From CAVUBL01 sp963837945 (GTDB taxonomy: Bacteria > Acidobacteriota > Thermoanaerobaculia > Multivoradales > DATKCC01), in the NCBI GenBank assembly GCA_963837945.1, contig CAWIQD010000004.1:496001-560000 (forward strand): a stretch of DNA of 64,000 bases, written 5' to 3'. This document shows positions 17,672 to 27,688 of this stretch, in pieces. Position 1 is the stretch's first letter. Every line of letters starts with the position of its first letter. The notes beneath the pieces were generated by a model. The model was not told the DNA's origin and searched no databases. It was given only the letters and a program-made list of their open reading frames with translations. The position numbers were made by a program, and so were the translations under genes.

Positions 17672-18796
17672 TCACTCCTCCTCGTCCGAGGACGAGCCGC
17701 CGTTGCCGAGCTTGCGGCCGGCCATCACGCCGGCACCCACCAGGGCCCCGACGACGGCGCTGCCGGCGCCCACGGCCCACGGGCTCACCCGGTCGTGGTC
17801 GGCGGCGATCGGAGCGTAGGTGTCAGGCGGGGTCGGACGGTCGATCTGGATGGTCTCGAACAGCGGCACCCGGAAGGCGAGCTTCTCCTCGGTGCAGCCG
17901 AAGCAGGGGTGGCCGATGCCGATCGGCCAGGCGCCGACGACGTCGTTGAAGTTCTCGGTCGAGCAGGGGCCGTGGGTCGCCGGACCCTTGCAGCCGAGCT
18001 TGTAGAGGCAGTAGCCCAGGCGGTGGCCCTCGTCGCCGAAGCGCTCGGCGAAGCGGCCGGCGTCGAAGTGCGGCCGGCGCGGGCAGCTCTCGTGGATCGT
18101 CCGGCCGTAGGCGAACTTGGGGCGCCCCTTGTCGTCGAGCTCGGGGAGCGTGCCGAAGGTCGCGTACTGGAGCACCGTGCCCAGGAAGTTGTAGGCGTTC
18201 GCCGGGCAACCGGGGATGGTGACCACGGTCTTGCCCTCGAGCACCTGGGGCGCGCCCTTGGCGCCGGTCGGGTTGGGGTCCGACGACGGGATGCCGCCCC
18301 ACGAGGCGCACGAGCCGATGGCGACGATGGCACCCGCCCGCTCCGCCGTCTCGTTGACGATCTCGAGGGCGGTGCGGCCGCCCACCTTGCAGTAGATGCC
18401 GCCGTCCTTGGTCGGGATGGCGCCTTCCACGACCAGCACGAACTGGCCGTCGTGGCGGGTCATGGCGGCCTGCCGGGCCTCTTCCGCGAGGTTGCCCGAC
18501 GGCGCCATCAGCGCCTCGTGGTAGTCGAGCGAGATCAGGTCGAGGATCAGCTCGTCGAGGGCCGGGTGGGACGTCCTCAGGAGCGACTCGGTGCAGCCGG
18601 TGCACTCCTGGAAGGACAGCCAGATGACCGAAGGCTTGAGGCCCTTGGCCGCCGCCTCCGCCATCAGGCGGCCCGCCGAAGCGGGCAGGCCGACGGCGGC
18701 CGCGGCCAGGGTACAGATCTGGAGGAACGAGCGCCGCCGGATCGGCCGGTCGAGGACGTCGTCCTGCAGTTGGGTGAGGAATCCGCTGGGCTCCAT
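17672..18796 (-). CDS. hybO: NiFe hydrogenase small subunit, Tat-exported and membrane-anchored
   Basis: A 374-residue subunit. IRRRSFLQICTLAAAAVG is the Tat signal. The proximal cluster ligands are in ECTGCTESLLRTSHP, GSCASWGG and PGCPAN. The distal and medial cluster region contains HESCPRRPHF, GYCLYKLGCKGPATHGPC and HPCFGC. ECTGC is the standard form, without the extra cysteines of O2-tolerant group 1d enzymes. A C-terminal helix (VSPWAVGAGSAVVGALVGAG) anchors it. ATG 18796 follows AAGGAGA at four bases. First structural gene of the hyb group, 144 bases after hypE. Confidence 0.95.
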   Translation of the reverse strand: MEPSGFLTQLQDDVLDRPIRRRSFLQICTLAAAAVGLPASAGRLMAEAAAKGLKPSVIWLSFQECTGCTESLLRTSHPALDELILDLISLDYHEALMAPSGNLAEEARQAAMTRHDGQFVLVVEGAIPTKDGGIYCKVGGRTALEIVNETAERAGAIVAIGSCASWGGIPSSDPNPTGAKGAPQVLEGKTVVTIPGCPANAYNFLGTVLQYATFGTLPELDDKGRPKFAYGRTIHESCPRRPHFDAGRFAERFGDEGHRLGYCLYKLGCKGPATHGPCSTENFNDVVGAWPIGIGHPCFGCTEEKLAFRVPLFETIQIDRPTPPDTYAPIAADHDRVSPWAVGAGSAVVGALVGAGVMAGRKLGNGGSSSDEEE

Positions 18797-18940
18797 GGTC
18801 TCTCCTTGCGTCCGGTGCGGGTACGAGGTGGTCGCCCTTGTTCTATGCCGTCGACGGGCCTCGGCCGAATACTCGCCAGGGCGGGAGAGCGCACGCGGGA
18901 AGGTGGGAGCCCCCCCACTCCGCCAGGGTGGGAGGAAATC

Positions 18941-20011
18941 TCAGCATATGCGGGGCAACTGCTCGCCCGAGAGCATGTCGACCACCCGTTGGCCGCCGAT
19001 CCGGCTGCGCAGGACGAGACGGCCGGGGTGCTCGTCGACCACCTCGCCGACGATCGTCGCCTCGCGCCCTTCCGGGTGCGCGCGCATCGCCTCGACCACC
19101 GCCTCGGCGCACTCCGCCGCGACGATCGCCAGGCACTTGCCCTCGTTGGCGACGTAGAGCGGGTCGAAGCCGAGGATCTCGCAGGCGCCGCGGACCTCCT
19201 CGCGGATCGGCAGGCTCCGCTCGTCGAGGCGGATGCCGACCCGCGAGCGCCCCGCGATCTCGTTGAGCGCGCTCGCCAGGCCGCCGCGGGTCGGGTCGCG
19301 CAGGGCGTGGACACCCGCGCCCGAGCGCTCGAGGACGGAGGCGACCAGGCGGTGGAGCGCCGCCGAGTCGCTGGTGATCGCGGTCTCGAACTCGAGCCCC
19401 TCGCGCACCGACATGATCGCGATGCCGTGCTCGGCGATCGCGCCGTTGATCACCACCCGGTCGCCCGGGCGCGCCCGGTCGGGGCCGACCGCGACCCCCG
19501 GCGGGATCCACCCGACGCCGCTGGTGTTGACGTAGAGGCCGTCCCCCTTGCCCCGGTCGACCACCTTGGTGTCGCCGGTGACGACCGGCACGCCGGCCGC
19601 GAGCGAGGCGTCGCGCATCGAGGCGGTGAGCCGCCAGAGCTCCTCCATCGGGAAGCCCTCCTCGAGGATGAAGCCCGCCGAGATGGCGAGCGGACGGGCG
19701 CCGCACATCGCCACGTCGTTGACCGTGCCGTGGACCGCCAGAGAGCCGATGTCGCCGCCGGGAAAGAACAGCGGACGGACGACGAACGAGTCGGTCGAGA
19801 GCGCCAGCCGCGCGCCGGGCTCCCAGCCCGTCGGGTCGAGCACCGCGCCGTCGTCCAGCGCTTCGAGGGCCGGGTTGGCGAAGGCCTTGACGAACAGCCC
19901 CTCGATCAGGATCTGGGACAGGCGCCCGCCGCCGCCGTGGGCCATCTGCACCGTCGGATAGTCGGCGAGCGGCAGCGGGCAGGCGAGCCCCTCCGCGATG
20001 TGGACGCTCAT
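18941..20011 (-). CDS. hypE: hydrogenase maturation protein HypE
   Basis: A 356-residue PurM-like ATPase that dehydrates the C-terminal thiocarbamoyl group to thiocyanate, the source of the CN ligands. AHGGGGRLSQILIE, the Gly-rich NDVAMCGARP and DPTRGGLASALNE are family motifs. The protein ends exactly in PRIC, the acceptor cysteine. ATG 20011 overlaps the hypD stop by four bases. Confidence 0.96.
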   Translation of the reverse strand: MSVHIAEGLACPLPLADYPTVQMAHGGGGRLSQILIEGLFVKAFANPALEALDDGAVLDPTGWEPGARLALSTDSFVVRPLFFPGGDIGSLAVHGTVNDVAMCGARPLAISAGFILEEGFPMEELWRLTASMRDASLAAGVPVVTGDTKVVDRGKGDGLYVNTSGVGWIPPGVAVGPDRARPGDRVVINGAIAEHGIAIMSVREGLEFETAITSDSAALHRLVASVLERSGAGVHALRDPTRGGLASALNEIAGRSRVGIRLDERSLPIREEVRGACEILGFDPLYVANEGKCLAIVAAECAEAVVEAMRAHPEGREATIVGEVVDEHPGRLVLRSRIGGQRVVDMLSGEQLPRIC

Positions 20012-21138
20012 GCGTGGGCTCCTTCCCGGGAGTCCGGCCCGGAGAGAGGAACCGCCTCCCGGCCGTATCGGAAGTACGCGGCGCAAGCCCCTTCCGAGGA
20101 GACCATCGGGGCTCCGAGGGGGTGCTCGGGGGTGCACCGGCCGCCGAAGGCCGGGCACTCGTGGGGCCGAGCCAGGCCGCGCAAGATCCGCCCCGCGATG
20201 CACACCGCGGGCTCGACCGGCCGCGGCCCTGCCAGCGGGAAGCGCCGGGCGGCGTCGAAGCGCGCGAGCTCGGGCTTGAGCGCCAGCCCCGAGGCCGGGA
20301 TCACGCCGATCCCGCGCCACGGCCGGTCGCAGACCTCGAAGACCTGGGCCAGGAGCTCCTGCGCCGGAAGGTTGCCGTCGCGCGTGACCGCCCGGGAGTA
20401 CTGGTTCTCCACTCCGACCCTCCCCTCCTCGAGCGCCTTGACGGTCAGGTAGATCCCCTGCAGCAGGTCGAGCGGCTCGAACCCGGTGACCACGATCGGG
20501 ATCGCGAAGCGCTCGGCGATCGGCTCGTACTCGTGGTAGCCCATCACCGCGCAGACGTGACCGGCGGCGAGGAAGCCCTGCACCCGGTTGTCGGGGTCTC
20601 CGAGGATCGCCTCCATCGCCGGCGGCACCAGGACGTGGGAGGAGAGGATCGAGAAGTTCTCGAGGCCCATCCGGGCAGCGCGCCAGACCGCCATGGCGTT
20701 GGCCGGGGCGGTGGTCTCGAAGCCGACCGCGAAGAACACCACCTGGCGCTCGGGATGGCGCTCGGCCAGGGTCACGGCGTCGAGCGGCGAGTAGACCATC
20801 CGCACGTCGCCGCCGGCCGACTTGACCGACAGCAGGTCGACCTCGGAGCCCGGGACCCGGAGCATGTCGCCGAACGAGGTGAAGATCACCTCCGGACGGC
20901 GGGCGATCGCCACCGCCTGGTCGATCAGCTCGAGCGGGGTCACGCACACCGGGCAGCCCGGACCGTGGACCAGCGTCACCTCCGGGGGCAGCAGCCGGTC
21001 GATGCCCGCCTTGATCAGGGTGTGGGTCTGGCCGCCGCAGATCTCCATCAGCACCCAGGGCCGCCGAACCGTGCGGCGGATCGCCTCGGCCCAGCCGGAG
21101 GCGGCCGCCTCGTCCCGGTACTCGTCGACGTACTTCAT
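20008..21138 (-). CDS. hypD: Fe(CN)2CO scaffold protein HypD
   Basis: A 376-residue protein carrying a 4Fe-4S cluster and the redox cysteines used to assemble the Fe(CN)2CO group with HypC. Motifs: MEICGGQTHTLIKAG, HGPGCPVCVTP, GFETTAP, AGHVCAVMGYHEYEP and a C-terminal HECPAFGGRCTPEHPLGAPMVS. ATG 21138 overlaps the hypC TGA. Confidence 0.96.
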   Translation of the reverse strand: MKYVDEYRDEAAASGWAEAIRRTVRRPWVLMEICGGQTHTLIKAGIDRLLPPEVTLVHGPGCPVCVTPLELIDQAVAIARRPEVIFTSFGDMLRVPGSEVDLLSVKSAGGDVRMVYSPLDAVTLAERHPERQVVFFAVGFETTAPANAMAVWRAARMGLENFSILSSHVLVPPAMEAILGDPDNRVQGFLAAGHVCAVMGYHEYEPIAERFAIPIVVTGFEPLDLLQGIYLTVKALEEGRVGVENQYSRAVTRDGNLPAQELLAQVFEVCDRPWRGIGVIPASGLALKPELARFDAARRFPLAGPRPVEPAVCIAGRILRGLARPHECPAFGGRCTPEHPLGAPMVSSEGACAAYFRYGREAVPLSGPDSREGAHA

Positions 21139-21461
21139 CGGGTGCCCCCCGCATCCCCTCGCTCCCCCGCCCCGGCCTCCTGCTCATCGGCGGGCAGCCC
21201 CGCCCCGGACGGCTGGGGCACTTCGAGCTCCTGGAGCTCGCCGAGCTCGCGGAGCGTCTCGAAGACCTGGAGCGCCTCGGCCTCGTCGATCCGGCTGATC
21301 GCGAAGCCGACGTGGACGACCACCCAGTCCCCCAGCACCACCTCCGGCGTGTAGGCCAGGCAGACCCGCTTGGCCACCCCGCCGAAGCTCACCTTGCCCA
21401 TGGTCATGCCGATCGCGTCTTCCTGGATCTCGACCACCTGTCCCGGCACTCCTAGACACAT
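21135..21461 (-). CDS. hypC: hydrogenase assembly chaperone HypC
   Basis: A 108-residue OB-fold chaperone beginning MCLGVPGQVV; Cys2 binds the iron intermediate and is exposed after Met removal. GDWVVVHVGFAISRIDEAEA is the second family motif. The C-terminal 30 residues are an acidic, Gly/Ala/Glu-rich tail longer than usual. ATG 21461 lies inside the end of hypF (10-base overlap), and its stop overlaps the hypD start. Confidence 0.94.
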   Translation of the reverse strand: MCLGVPGQVVEIQEDAIGMTMGKVSFGGVAKRVCLAYTPEVVLGDWVVVHVGFAISRIDEAEALQVFETLRELGELQELEVPQPSGAGLPADEQEAGAGERGDAGGTR

Positions 21462-23932
21462 GACGCCACCTCCGTTGTCGGTTCGGACACCGCGGCCAGG
21501 CGGGCGGCCGCCACCACCACCTGGCCGAGGCTCACGCCGCCGTCGTTGGGCGGCACGTCGCGATGGAGCAGTACCTCGAAGCCGGCGCGCTCGAGCCGGA
21601 CGGCGGTCGCCTCGGTCAGCAGGCGGTTCTGGAAGCAGCCGCCGGAGAGCGCCACCCGCAGCGCGCCGACGCCCCGCGCCACGGCTTCGACGGCGGCCGC
21701 CAGGCCGTGATGGAAGCGCTTCGCGATCCGCCCGGCCGGCACGCCGCGGGCGAGGTCCGCGAGCACCTCCCGCACCAGCGGCCGCCAGTCGAGCTCGAAG
21801 CCCTCGGCGAAACCGCCGGCGAGCTCGATCGGATAGGCGCCCGGGTCGCCCTCGACCGCCGCGGCCGCGTGCTCGAGCTCGATCGCCGCCTGGCCCTCGA
21901 ACGACACCCGCTGGCGCAGCCCGGCGAGCGCGGCGACGCCGTCGAACAGGCGGCCGGCGCTGGTGGTGACCGGGCAGTTGACCTCGGCCGCGAGCATCTG
22001 ACCGAGGAGGCGCCGCTCGGCCGGCTGGAGGTCGGCCACCGGCGCCAGGTCCTCGCGGCCGAAAGCGGCGTCGCCCAGGACCTCCCAGAGCAGCGCCAGC
22101 GCCGTCCTCCGCGGCTCGCGCACCGCCGCCTCGCCGCCGGGCAGCCGGAAGGGCCGCAGGTGGCCGAGCCGGCGGAAGGCCGCCGCGTCGCCCAGGAGGA
22201 TCTCGCCACCCCAGATCGTGCCGTCGGTGCCGTAGCCCGTGCCGTCGAAGGTGACGCCGAGGACCGGCTCGGCCGGTACCGGATCGCCGTTCTCGGCCAG
22301 GCAGGAGGCCAGGTGGGCGTGGTGGTGCTGCACGCCGACGAGGGCCACCGGCGGCTCGCCGCGCGCCGCGCGCTCGGCGTCCCAGCGCTGGGCCAGCCGG
22401 CGGGCGTGACGGGTCGAGGCGTAGTCCGGGTGGAGGTCGTGGGCGATCGCCACCGGCTCCGCGTCGTAGAGCCGCAGAAAGTCCTCGATCACGCGCTCGA
22501 ACGCGGCCAGGGTCTCGGCCGTCTCCATGTCCCCCAGGTGCTGGCTGACGTAGACCGCGCGGTCGACCGACAGGGCGACGGCGTTCTTCAAGTGCGCACC
22601 GAGCGCCAGCACCGTGGGCGCCGGCGCCGGCAGGAGCAGCGGCATCGGGGCGTAGCCGCGGGCGCGGCGGAGCATCCGGGGTGCCCCCAGGACGAAGCGC
22701 ACCACGCTGTCGTCGGCGTGGCGCTCGATCGGCCGGTCGTGGACCAGGAAGAGGTCGGCGATGCCGGCGAGCCGGACGACCGCCTCGTGCTCGTCGACGG
22801 CGATCGGCTCGTCCGAGAGGTTGCCGCTGGTCGCCACCACCGGAAAGCCCAGGTCCCGAAGCAGCAGGTGGTGGAGCGGCGTCGTGGGCAGCATGACGCC
22901 CAGGTCGGGGTTGCCCGGAGCGACCGCCGGAGCCACCCGGACGCCGGCCTCGGCCTCGACCGGGAGGGGCAGGCGCGGCAGCAGGACGATCGGCCCCGCG
23001 GGCGAGGCGAGGAGCGCGGCGGCCGCCTCGTCGAGCCGGACGACCGCGGCCGCCGCCGCCAGGCCGGAGACCATCAGGGCGAACGGCTTGGCGAACCGGC
23101 GCTTGCGCAGGCGCAGGAGCTCGACCGCCCCCTCGTCGCGGGCGTCGCACAGGAGCTGAAAGCCGCCGAGCCCCTTGAGGGCCACGATCTCGCCCCGGCC
23201 GAGGGCCGCGGCCGCGGCGCCGAGCGCCCGGTCGCCGGTGATTGGCTCCCCTCCTCCGCCCGACTCGGTGACCGGCCGGCCCCGGGCGTCCCACAGGGCG
23301 AGGCGCGGGCCGCACTCGGGGCAAGCGGTGGGTTGAGCGTGGAAGCGCCGGTCGGAGGGGTCCTCGTACTCGGCGCGGCAGCGCGGGCAGAGCCGGAAGC
23401 CGGCCATGGTGGTGTTCGGCCGGTCGTAGGGCAGCGCCCGCACGATGGTGAAGCGCGGCCCGCAGTGGGTGCAGTTGGTGAACGGGTAGCGATGCCGGCG
23501 GTCGGCCGGGTCGAGGACCTCGGCGAGGCAGTCCGGGCAAGTCGCGGCGTCGGGCAGGATGACGGCCGTCTTCGCCCCGGAACCGTCGCTCGCCTCGATC
23601 CGGAAGCCCGCCTCGCCCCGGGGCTCGATCCAGGTCGCCTCGACGGCGTGAATCGCGGCGAGCGGCGGGCGCTCGGCGGTCAGGCGCTCGCGGAAGCACT
23701 CGAGCGCCGGGCGCTCGCCCTCGACCTCGATCGCCACGCCGCGCGGGTCGTTCGCCACCCGGCCGGCCACCCCGAGCTCGGTCGCCAGACGATAGACGAA
23801 GGGGCGGAAGCCGACCCCCTGGACCGCGCCCCGCACCGCGAGCCGCAGCCGCGAGAGCTCCGCGGGCGGCGCGAGCACGGCGGTCGCCGCATCGTCGCTC
23901 CGATCGGGGCCCAGAGATCGTGAGAACGTCAT
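21452..23932 (-). CDS. hypF: carbamoyltransferase HypF
   Basis: About 826 residues. An N-terminal acylphosphatase domain (VRGAVQGVGFRPFVYRLA) is followed by two zinc-finger pairs (CPDC...CTHC and CPRC...CPEC) and a YrdC-like domain (LKGLGGFQLLCDA, ATSGNLSDEPI). The C-terminal Kae1-like domain has HHHAHLASCLAE, GVTFDGTGYGTDG and LSGGCFQNRLL. It uses carbamoyl phosphate to carbamoylate the HypE cysteine. ATG 23932 is the first methionine close to the acylphosphatase domain. It heads the hypFCDE run. Confidence 0.95.
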   Translation of the reverse strand: MTFSRSLGPDRSDDAATAVLAPPAELSRLRLAVRGAVQGVGFRPFVYRLATELGVAGRVANDPRGVAIEVEGERPALECFRERLTAERPPLAAIHAVEATWIEPRGEAGFRIEASDGSGAKTAVILPDAATCPDCLAEVLDPADRRHRYPFTNCTHCGPRFTIVRALPYDRPNTTMAGFRLCPRCRAEYEDPSDRRFHAQPTACPECGPRLALWDARGRPVTESGGGGEPITGDRALGAAAAALGRGEIVALKGLGGFQLLCDARDEGAVELLRLRKRRFAKPFALMVSGLAAAAAVVRLDEAAAALLASPAGPIVLLPRLPLPVEAEAGVRVAPAVAPGNPDLGVMLPTTPLHHLLLRDLGFPVVATSGNLSDEPIAVDEHEAVVRLAGIADLFLVHDRPIERHADDSVVRFVLGAPRMLRRARGYAPMPLLLPAPAPTVLALGAHLKNAVALSVDRAVYVSQHLGDMETAETLAAFERVIEDFLRLYDAEPVAIAHDLHPDYASTRHARRLAQRWDAERAARGEPPVALVGVQHHHAHLASCLAENGDPVPAEPVLGVTFDGTGYGTDGTIWGGEILLGDAAAFRRLGHLRPFRLPGGEAAVREPRRTALALLWEVLGDAAFGREDLAPVADLQPAERRLLGQMLAAEVNCPVTTSAGRLFDGVAALAGLRQRVSFEGQAAIELEHAAAAVEGDPGAYPIELAGGFAEGFELDWRPLVREVLADLARGVPAGRIAKRFHHGLAAAVEAVARGVGALRVALSGGCFQNRLLTEATAVRLERAGFEVLLHRDVPPNDGGVSLGQVVVAAARLAAVSEPTTEVASCV

Positions 23933-24053
23933 CACCTCACTCACTATCCGCCAAGGCCGGAGCCGGTGCGCCACCCCCGGGGGCGGTTTCGAGCCCCTCC
24001 CGGCGCGCGGCGGAGAGGCGGGCGAAGCGGGCGAGGGCGGCGACGGGAGCGCC

Positions 24054-24716
24054 TCAGCCCGTCACCACGACCGAGTCGCCGTCCACCTCGACGGCCAGCT
24101 CGACCAGCGGCCGGTCCGGCGGACCGGCGATCGGCCGGCCGTCGGCGTCGTAGACGCCGCCATGGCAAGGGCAGAGATACTCCTGGCGCTCCTCGTTCCA
24201 GCGCACCTCGCAGCCGAAGTGGGTGCAGACCAGGGAGCGGGCGACGACGCCTTCGGCCGTCCGCCGGACCTCGACCGGGCGGCCCGCCTCGAGGATCCGG
24301 ATCCGCTCGCCGGGTCGCAGAGGCGCGAGCGGGAGGCGGGTCGGGCCGGCGTCTGCGGGCGCGAGGCCGTCGCCGGTCGCGTTCTCGCCGTCGCACCCTG
24401 TCAGACCGTGGAGCCCGAGCCAGGCGGTGCCAGCCAGGGCGCCCAACACCTGGAGGGCCTTGCGGCGCGAGGCGCCGCGAACCGGGCGCGGCGGAAGGAG
24501 CTCGACCGAAGGCGGCACCTCGATCGCCTTGCCCTGGAGAGCCTCGTAGCGCTCCTCGACCCGGTCGATGCCGAAGTGCACGAGCCTGAACGGCACGCGG
24601 CCGAGGATCGCCAGGCGCTCGCCGAGGCGGCGCCAGGGCGTCGGGGTGCTCCAGGACCGCCAGCGTCGCACGAAGCCGGAAGCAGCGGTCCGGACTCGGC
24701 GGGGAAGGTCGCCCAT
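24054..24716 (-). CDS. Rieske [2Fe-2S] protein
   Basis: A 220-residue protein with a C-terminal Rieske domain: CTHFGC and CPCHGG supply two Cys and two His ligands. About 80 residues precede an internal twin-arginine-like anchor (SRRKALQVLGALAGTAWLGL) that ends in a lipobox-like LTGC. The long pre-anchor segment is unusual. It is the most upstream gene of the minus-strand hydrogenase block, 121 bases before hypF. It could carry electrons between the hydrogenase or quinol pool and a periplasmic acceptor, or belong to a bc complex whose other parts are elsewhere. Confidence 0.85.
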   Translation of the reverse strand: MGDLPRRVRTAASGFVRRWRSWSTPTPWRRLGERLAILGRVPFRLVHFGIDRVEERYEALQGKAIEVPPSVELLPPRPVRGASRRKALQVLGALAGTAWLGLHGLTGCDGENATGDGLAPADAGPTRLPLAPLRPGERIRILEAGRPVEVRRTAEGVVARSLVCTHFGCEVRWNEERQEYLCPCHGGVYDADGRPIAGPPDRPLVELAVEVDGDSVVVTG

Positions 24717-24792
24717 GGCGGCCTCACGATGGCGCCCGCAGGTCCCGGCTCACAACACCCCTGCGGGTGGTGGCTTCCCTGCCCGCGGGCGG

Positions 24793-26539
24793 TCAATCGA
24801 AGTTCACGAACAGGCGTCGCGGGGGACGGGGGGGCCAGGGAATCGGGTCGGGGGTCGCCAGGATCAGCCGCGCCGGGCCCGTCCCCTCGAGGCGCCGGAT
24901 CGTGTGCCAGCCGCGCGCCAGGAATCCCTGGTCGAAGGGCTTGCCGTCCACCGCGATCCGGCCGTCGCCGTCGTAGCGGAACCGCTTGCCGCGGAGCGCC
25001 TCGAAGCGCTTCTCGTCCCCGGGTCCGAGGCTGGACAGGGCGATCCCCACCAAGAAGACGTTGCGGTCGTACTGGACGAAGTGGTCCGCCAGGAAGCGCC
25101 GGTCCCGCGAGCCGAGCCAAGTGGTACGGTAGTTGAAGATCACCGCCACGGTCTCCGTGCGGCGGAGCTCCTCCGGGATCTGCGGCAGGGCGCCCGCCAT
25201 GTACCGGGAGAAGGTGCTGCCGGTCATCAGGTAGGCATAGTCGCCATCGGGGCGGAAGTAGAAGCCGACCATGTCGAACACGGGATCGCCCGGCTCGGTC
25301 AGGCGCTGGATGCGCAGCAGGGTCTCGAGCTGGTCCTCCTGCGACCGGGTCGCCACCTCGAGCAGCCGCGGCGAGGCGAGGACGAGGCCGAGCCCGACGA
25401 GCCCGACCACCGCCGCCAGGCCGGCGAGCCTTCCCACGATCTGCCCGCGCGCCGTCGCGAGCCGCGCCACGACCACCGCCCCGAGGACGGCCAGGGTAGG
25501 CAAGGCCGTGACGTGCAGGTACGGAAAGGGGAATGGGTTGAGCCAGAGCGAAGCGACGAGCGCCGCCCCGAGGAACGCGGTGAAGCCGAGCGCCCGATCC
25601 CCCCGGCGTGACCGCGGCCACCAAGCGGCGGCGCCATAGGCCAGCCCGGCGAGGGCCAACGCGACGAACAGCAGGTTGCGGGAGGACTCGTGCCGGATGA
25701 ACGGCCAGGGCCCGAAGGCCTGGGCGGTGGGCACCGTCCGAGCCGCGATCGACGCCGCGCCGAAGACGTTGATTCGCAGGAAGTCGCGGAGGTTTCCGAG
25801 CCACGCCATGATTCCGCCGGCCAGGGCGAGCGGCGCCGTCCAGGCGGCCATGGGCCAGAGGACCAACGCCGGCGAGCGCTCGCGCATGGCCGAGACCAGC
25901 CAAAGGCAGCCGAAGGCGAAGCAGACGAACGCCGCCTTGCTGGTGAACAGGAAGGCCGTGGACAGGAGCAGGGCCTCCACGACGAAGCGCCGCCGCCTGT
26001 CCAGCCCCGAGAAGCTCCACGGCCAGCGCCGCCGCGGTACAGAGGGCGACGGCCCCGTCCGGACGGATCTCCATCCCCCGCTCGACGAGGGTCGTGTGGG
26101 TCAGCGCCAGCCCGGAGGCCAGGAGCCCGCCGGCGACGTTGCTCAGCCGGTAGGCGCAGAAACCGGTCAAGAGGATGGTCCCGAACAGCAGCGCGGTGCT
26201 CACCGCCCGCGCCCGGCGGAAGCTCGCCACCGGGTCGCCCGGGTCGATCACCGGCGCGAGCAGCACGTACAGGAGCGGGTTGTGGCCCTGCCGGAAGTCC
26301 CGGTAGATGAGACGGCCGACGTGCATCTCGTAGGCGGCGTGGACGTGCTCGACCTCGTCGACCTGGTACGGCCGGTTGGCCGCGATCTCCACGACCAGCA
26401 CCGCCGCCGCGAGGTACAGCGCGGCGAGGGCCGCGCCGAGGACGAAGCGGACCAGCCGGCCGACGCCCGCCCAGGCGCTCGGCCGCCTGGGTTGCTCGGC
26501 GATCGGCTCCACCGCCGGGCACTCCTCCGACCGGCTCAC
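24793..26539 (-). CDS. polytopic membrane glycosyltransferase-like protein (frameshifted)
   Basis: About 581 residues when one extra base near 26005-26008 (CCCC on the plus strand) is removed. About ten hydrophobic segments. The first periplasmic loop has PYQVDEVEHVHAAYEMHVGRLIYRDF, the acidic motif expected of GT-C/ArnT-like transferases, then FRQGHNPLLYVLLAPV. The C-terminal soluble part (FDMVGFYFRPDGDYAYLMTG onward) is also typical. GTG 26539 overlaps the upstream TGA. It probably transfers a sugar from a lipid carrier to an envelope acceptor (inference). The indel lies in a homopolymer. Confidence 0.75.
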
Positions 26540-27570
26540 CGCTTCCCCTCGCTGCCCGTCCCCTCGATCACTCCTTCTACCAGGGCCTCGTCGTCAGTCG
26601 GCCGGGCCTTCCCGAGCTCGACGAAGAACCGGGTGCCGTCGGCGGCGAGCTCACCGGCGGCGCCGAGGCCGGCCGCCAGGTACCGCGTCAGCAGGGTGAG
26701 GGCGACGACCACCAAGAGGGTCTGGCTGCTCACCCCCAGCAGGGCGCCGAGAACCAAGCCCGACCCCTCCACCGCCGTGACGCCGAAGAGGGACAAGGGC
26801 ACCGCGGCGCCGAGGCGTGGCAGGAGGGCCATCATCGCCACGACGAGCCAGGAGCGCCCGGCGAGCTCCGGGAAACCGAACCGGTACGCCAGCACCATCG
26901 GCGGGTACAGGAGCAAGGAGACCAGGAACGGGACGCCCAGGAAGCGGTGCTTGCCCAGAAAGCCCAGGCTGCGCCGGAGAAGGGCCTGGGCGAACGGTAC
27001 CCGGCGGAGCACCACGACTCCCGCCAGGGCGACGACGGCCGCGACCCCGCCGAGGAGCTTCCAGCCCTCCGGTGAGGGTCGCACTCTCGGCGTCAGGGTG
27101 CCCAGCGCGACGACCAGCGGCAGACAGACGGTCGCCAGGCTCGTCGTGCCCACGAGACGGTCGAGGACCACCGAACCGGCCGAGAGCTTGCGCTTTCCGG
27201 TGCGCTGGGCGACCTTCCAGATCCGCACCGCCTCCCCGCCGACGAAGGTCTGGAGCCAGAGGTTCGCGAACTCCGCCAGGAGTCCGACCCGCAGGAGGAA
27301 GAGGACCGAGAGGCCCTCCAGCTCGAGGTGATCCCGGGCGACGATTCGCCACCGCCAGGCCGTCACGACCCGGGGGGCGAGCATCCAGAGGACGAAGCCG
27401 GCGAGGTTGCCGAACCCCACCCCCTCGAGGGCCAGGTGGACCTGACCGACGTCGACGAGGCGCAGACCGAGGACCAGGAGACCGCCGAGCACCAGGAGCT
27501 GAACCAGGAAGCCGATCCACGCCCGGCGCCGGGAGCGGATGCCCGAGGTCTGCGCGCGGCCGCCGATCAC
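26536..27570 (-). CDS. lysylphosphatidylglycerol synthase TM-region (UPF0104) family protein
   Basis: A 344-residue membrane protein with about eight helices, of the family that includes the flippase half of MprF. Motifs: LGLRLVDVGQVHLALEGVGF, WRWRIVARDHLELEG, FANLWLQTFVGGEAVRIWKV and VLDRLVGTTSLATVCLPLV. No aminoacyl-transferase domain is present, so it is a stand-alone transporter-like protein. GTG 27570 is the best start before the first helix. It is transcribed divergently from the epimerase and coupled to the glycosyltransferase gene. Confidence 0.82.
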   Translation of the reverse strand: MIGGRAQTSGIRSRRRAWIGFLVQLLVLGGLLVLGLRLVDVGQVHLALEGVGFGNLAGFVLWMLAPRVVTAWRWRIVARDHLELEGLSVLFLLRVGLLAEFANLWLQTFVGGEAVRIWKVAQRTGKRKLSAGSVVLDRLVGTTSLATVCLPLVVALGTLTPRVRPSPEGWKLLGGVAAVVALAGVVVLRRVPFAQALLRRSLGFLGKHRFLGVPFLVSLLLYPPMVLAYRFGFPELAGRSWLVVAMMALLPRLGAAVPLSLFGVTAVEGSGLVLGALLGVSSQTLLVVVALTLLTRYLAAGLGAAGELAADGTRFFVELGKARPTDDEALVEGVIEGTGSEGKR

Positions 27571-27658
27571 GCGGCTCCGGGGGCTGCGATACACTGGCGC
27601 CGCCGTACATACCAGGGGGCGGCGCCGGCGCGGCGCTGGACGCGATCGCCCGGCCACC

Positions 27659-27688
27659 GACGCTCCGCGATCTTCACCTCGGAGCGTC
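27659..27688. promoter_or_regulatory. 9-bp inverted repeat in the divergent envelope-gene intergenic region
   Basis: GACGCTCCG and CGGAGCGTC form a perfect 9-base stem around 12 bases, midway between the minus-strand GTG at 27570 and the plus-strand ATG at 27820. It could be an operator for a dimeric regulator or an mRNA hairpin. The rest of this 249-base gap shows no other clear element. Confidence 0.4.

Noticed and set aside
13880..18796. O2-tolerant group 1d hydrogenase
   Set aside because: The small subunit has ECTGCTES at the proximal cluster, without the two extra cysteines of O2-tolerant enzymes; the gene order is Hyb-like.
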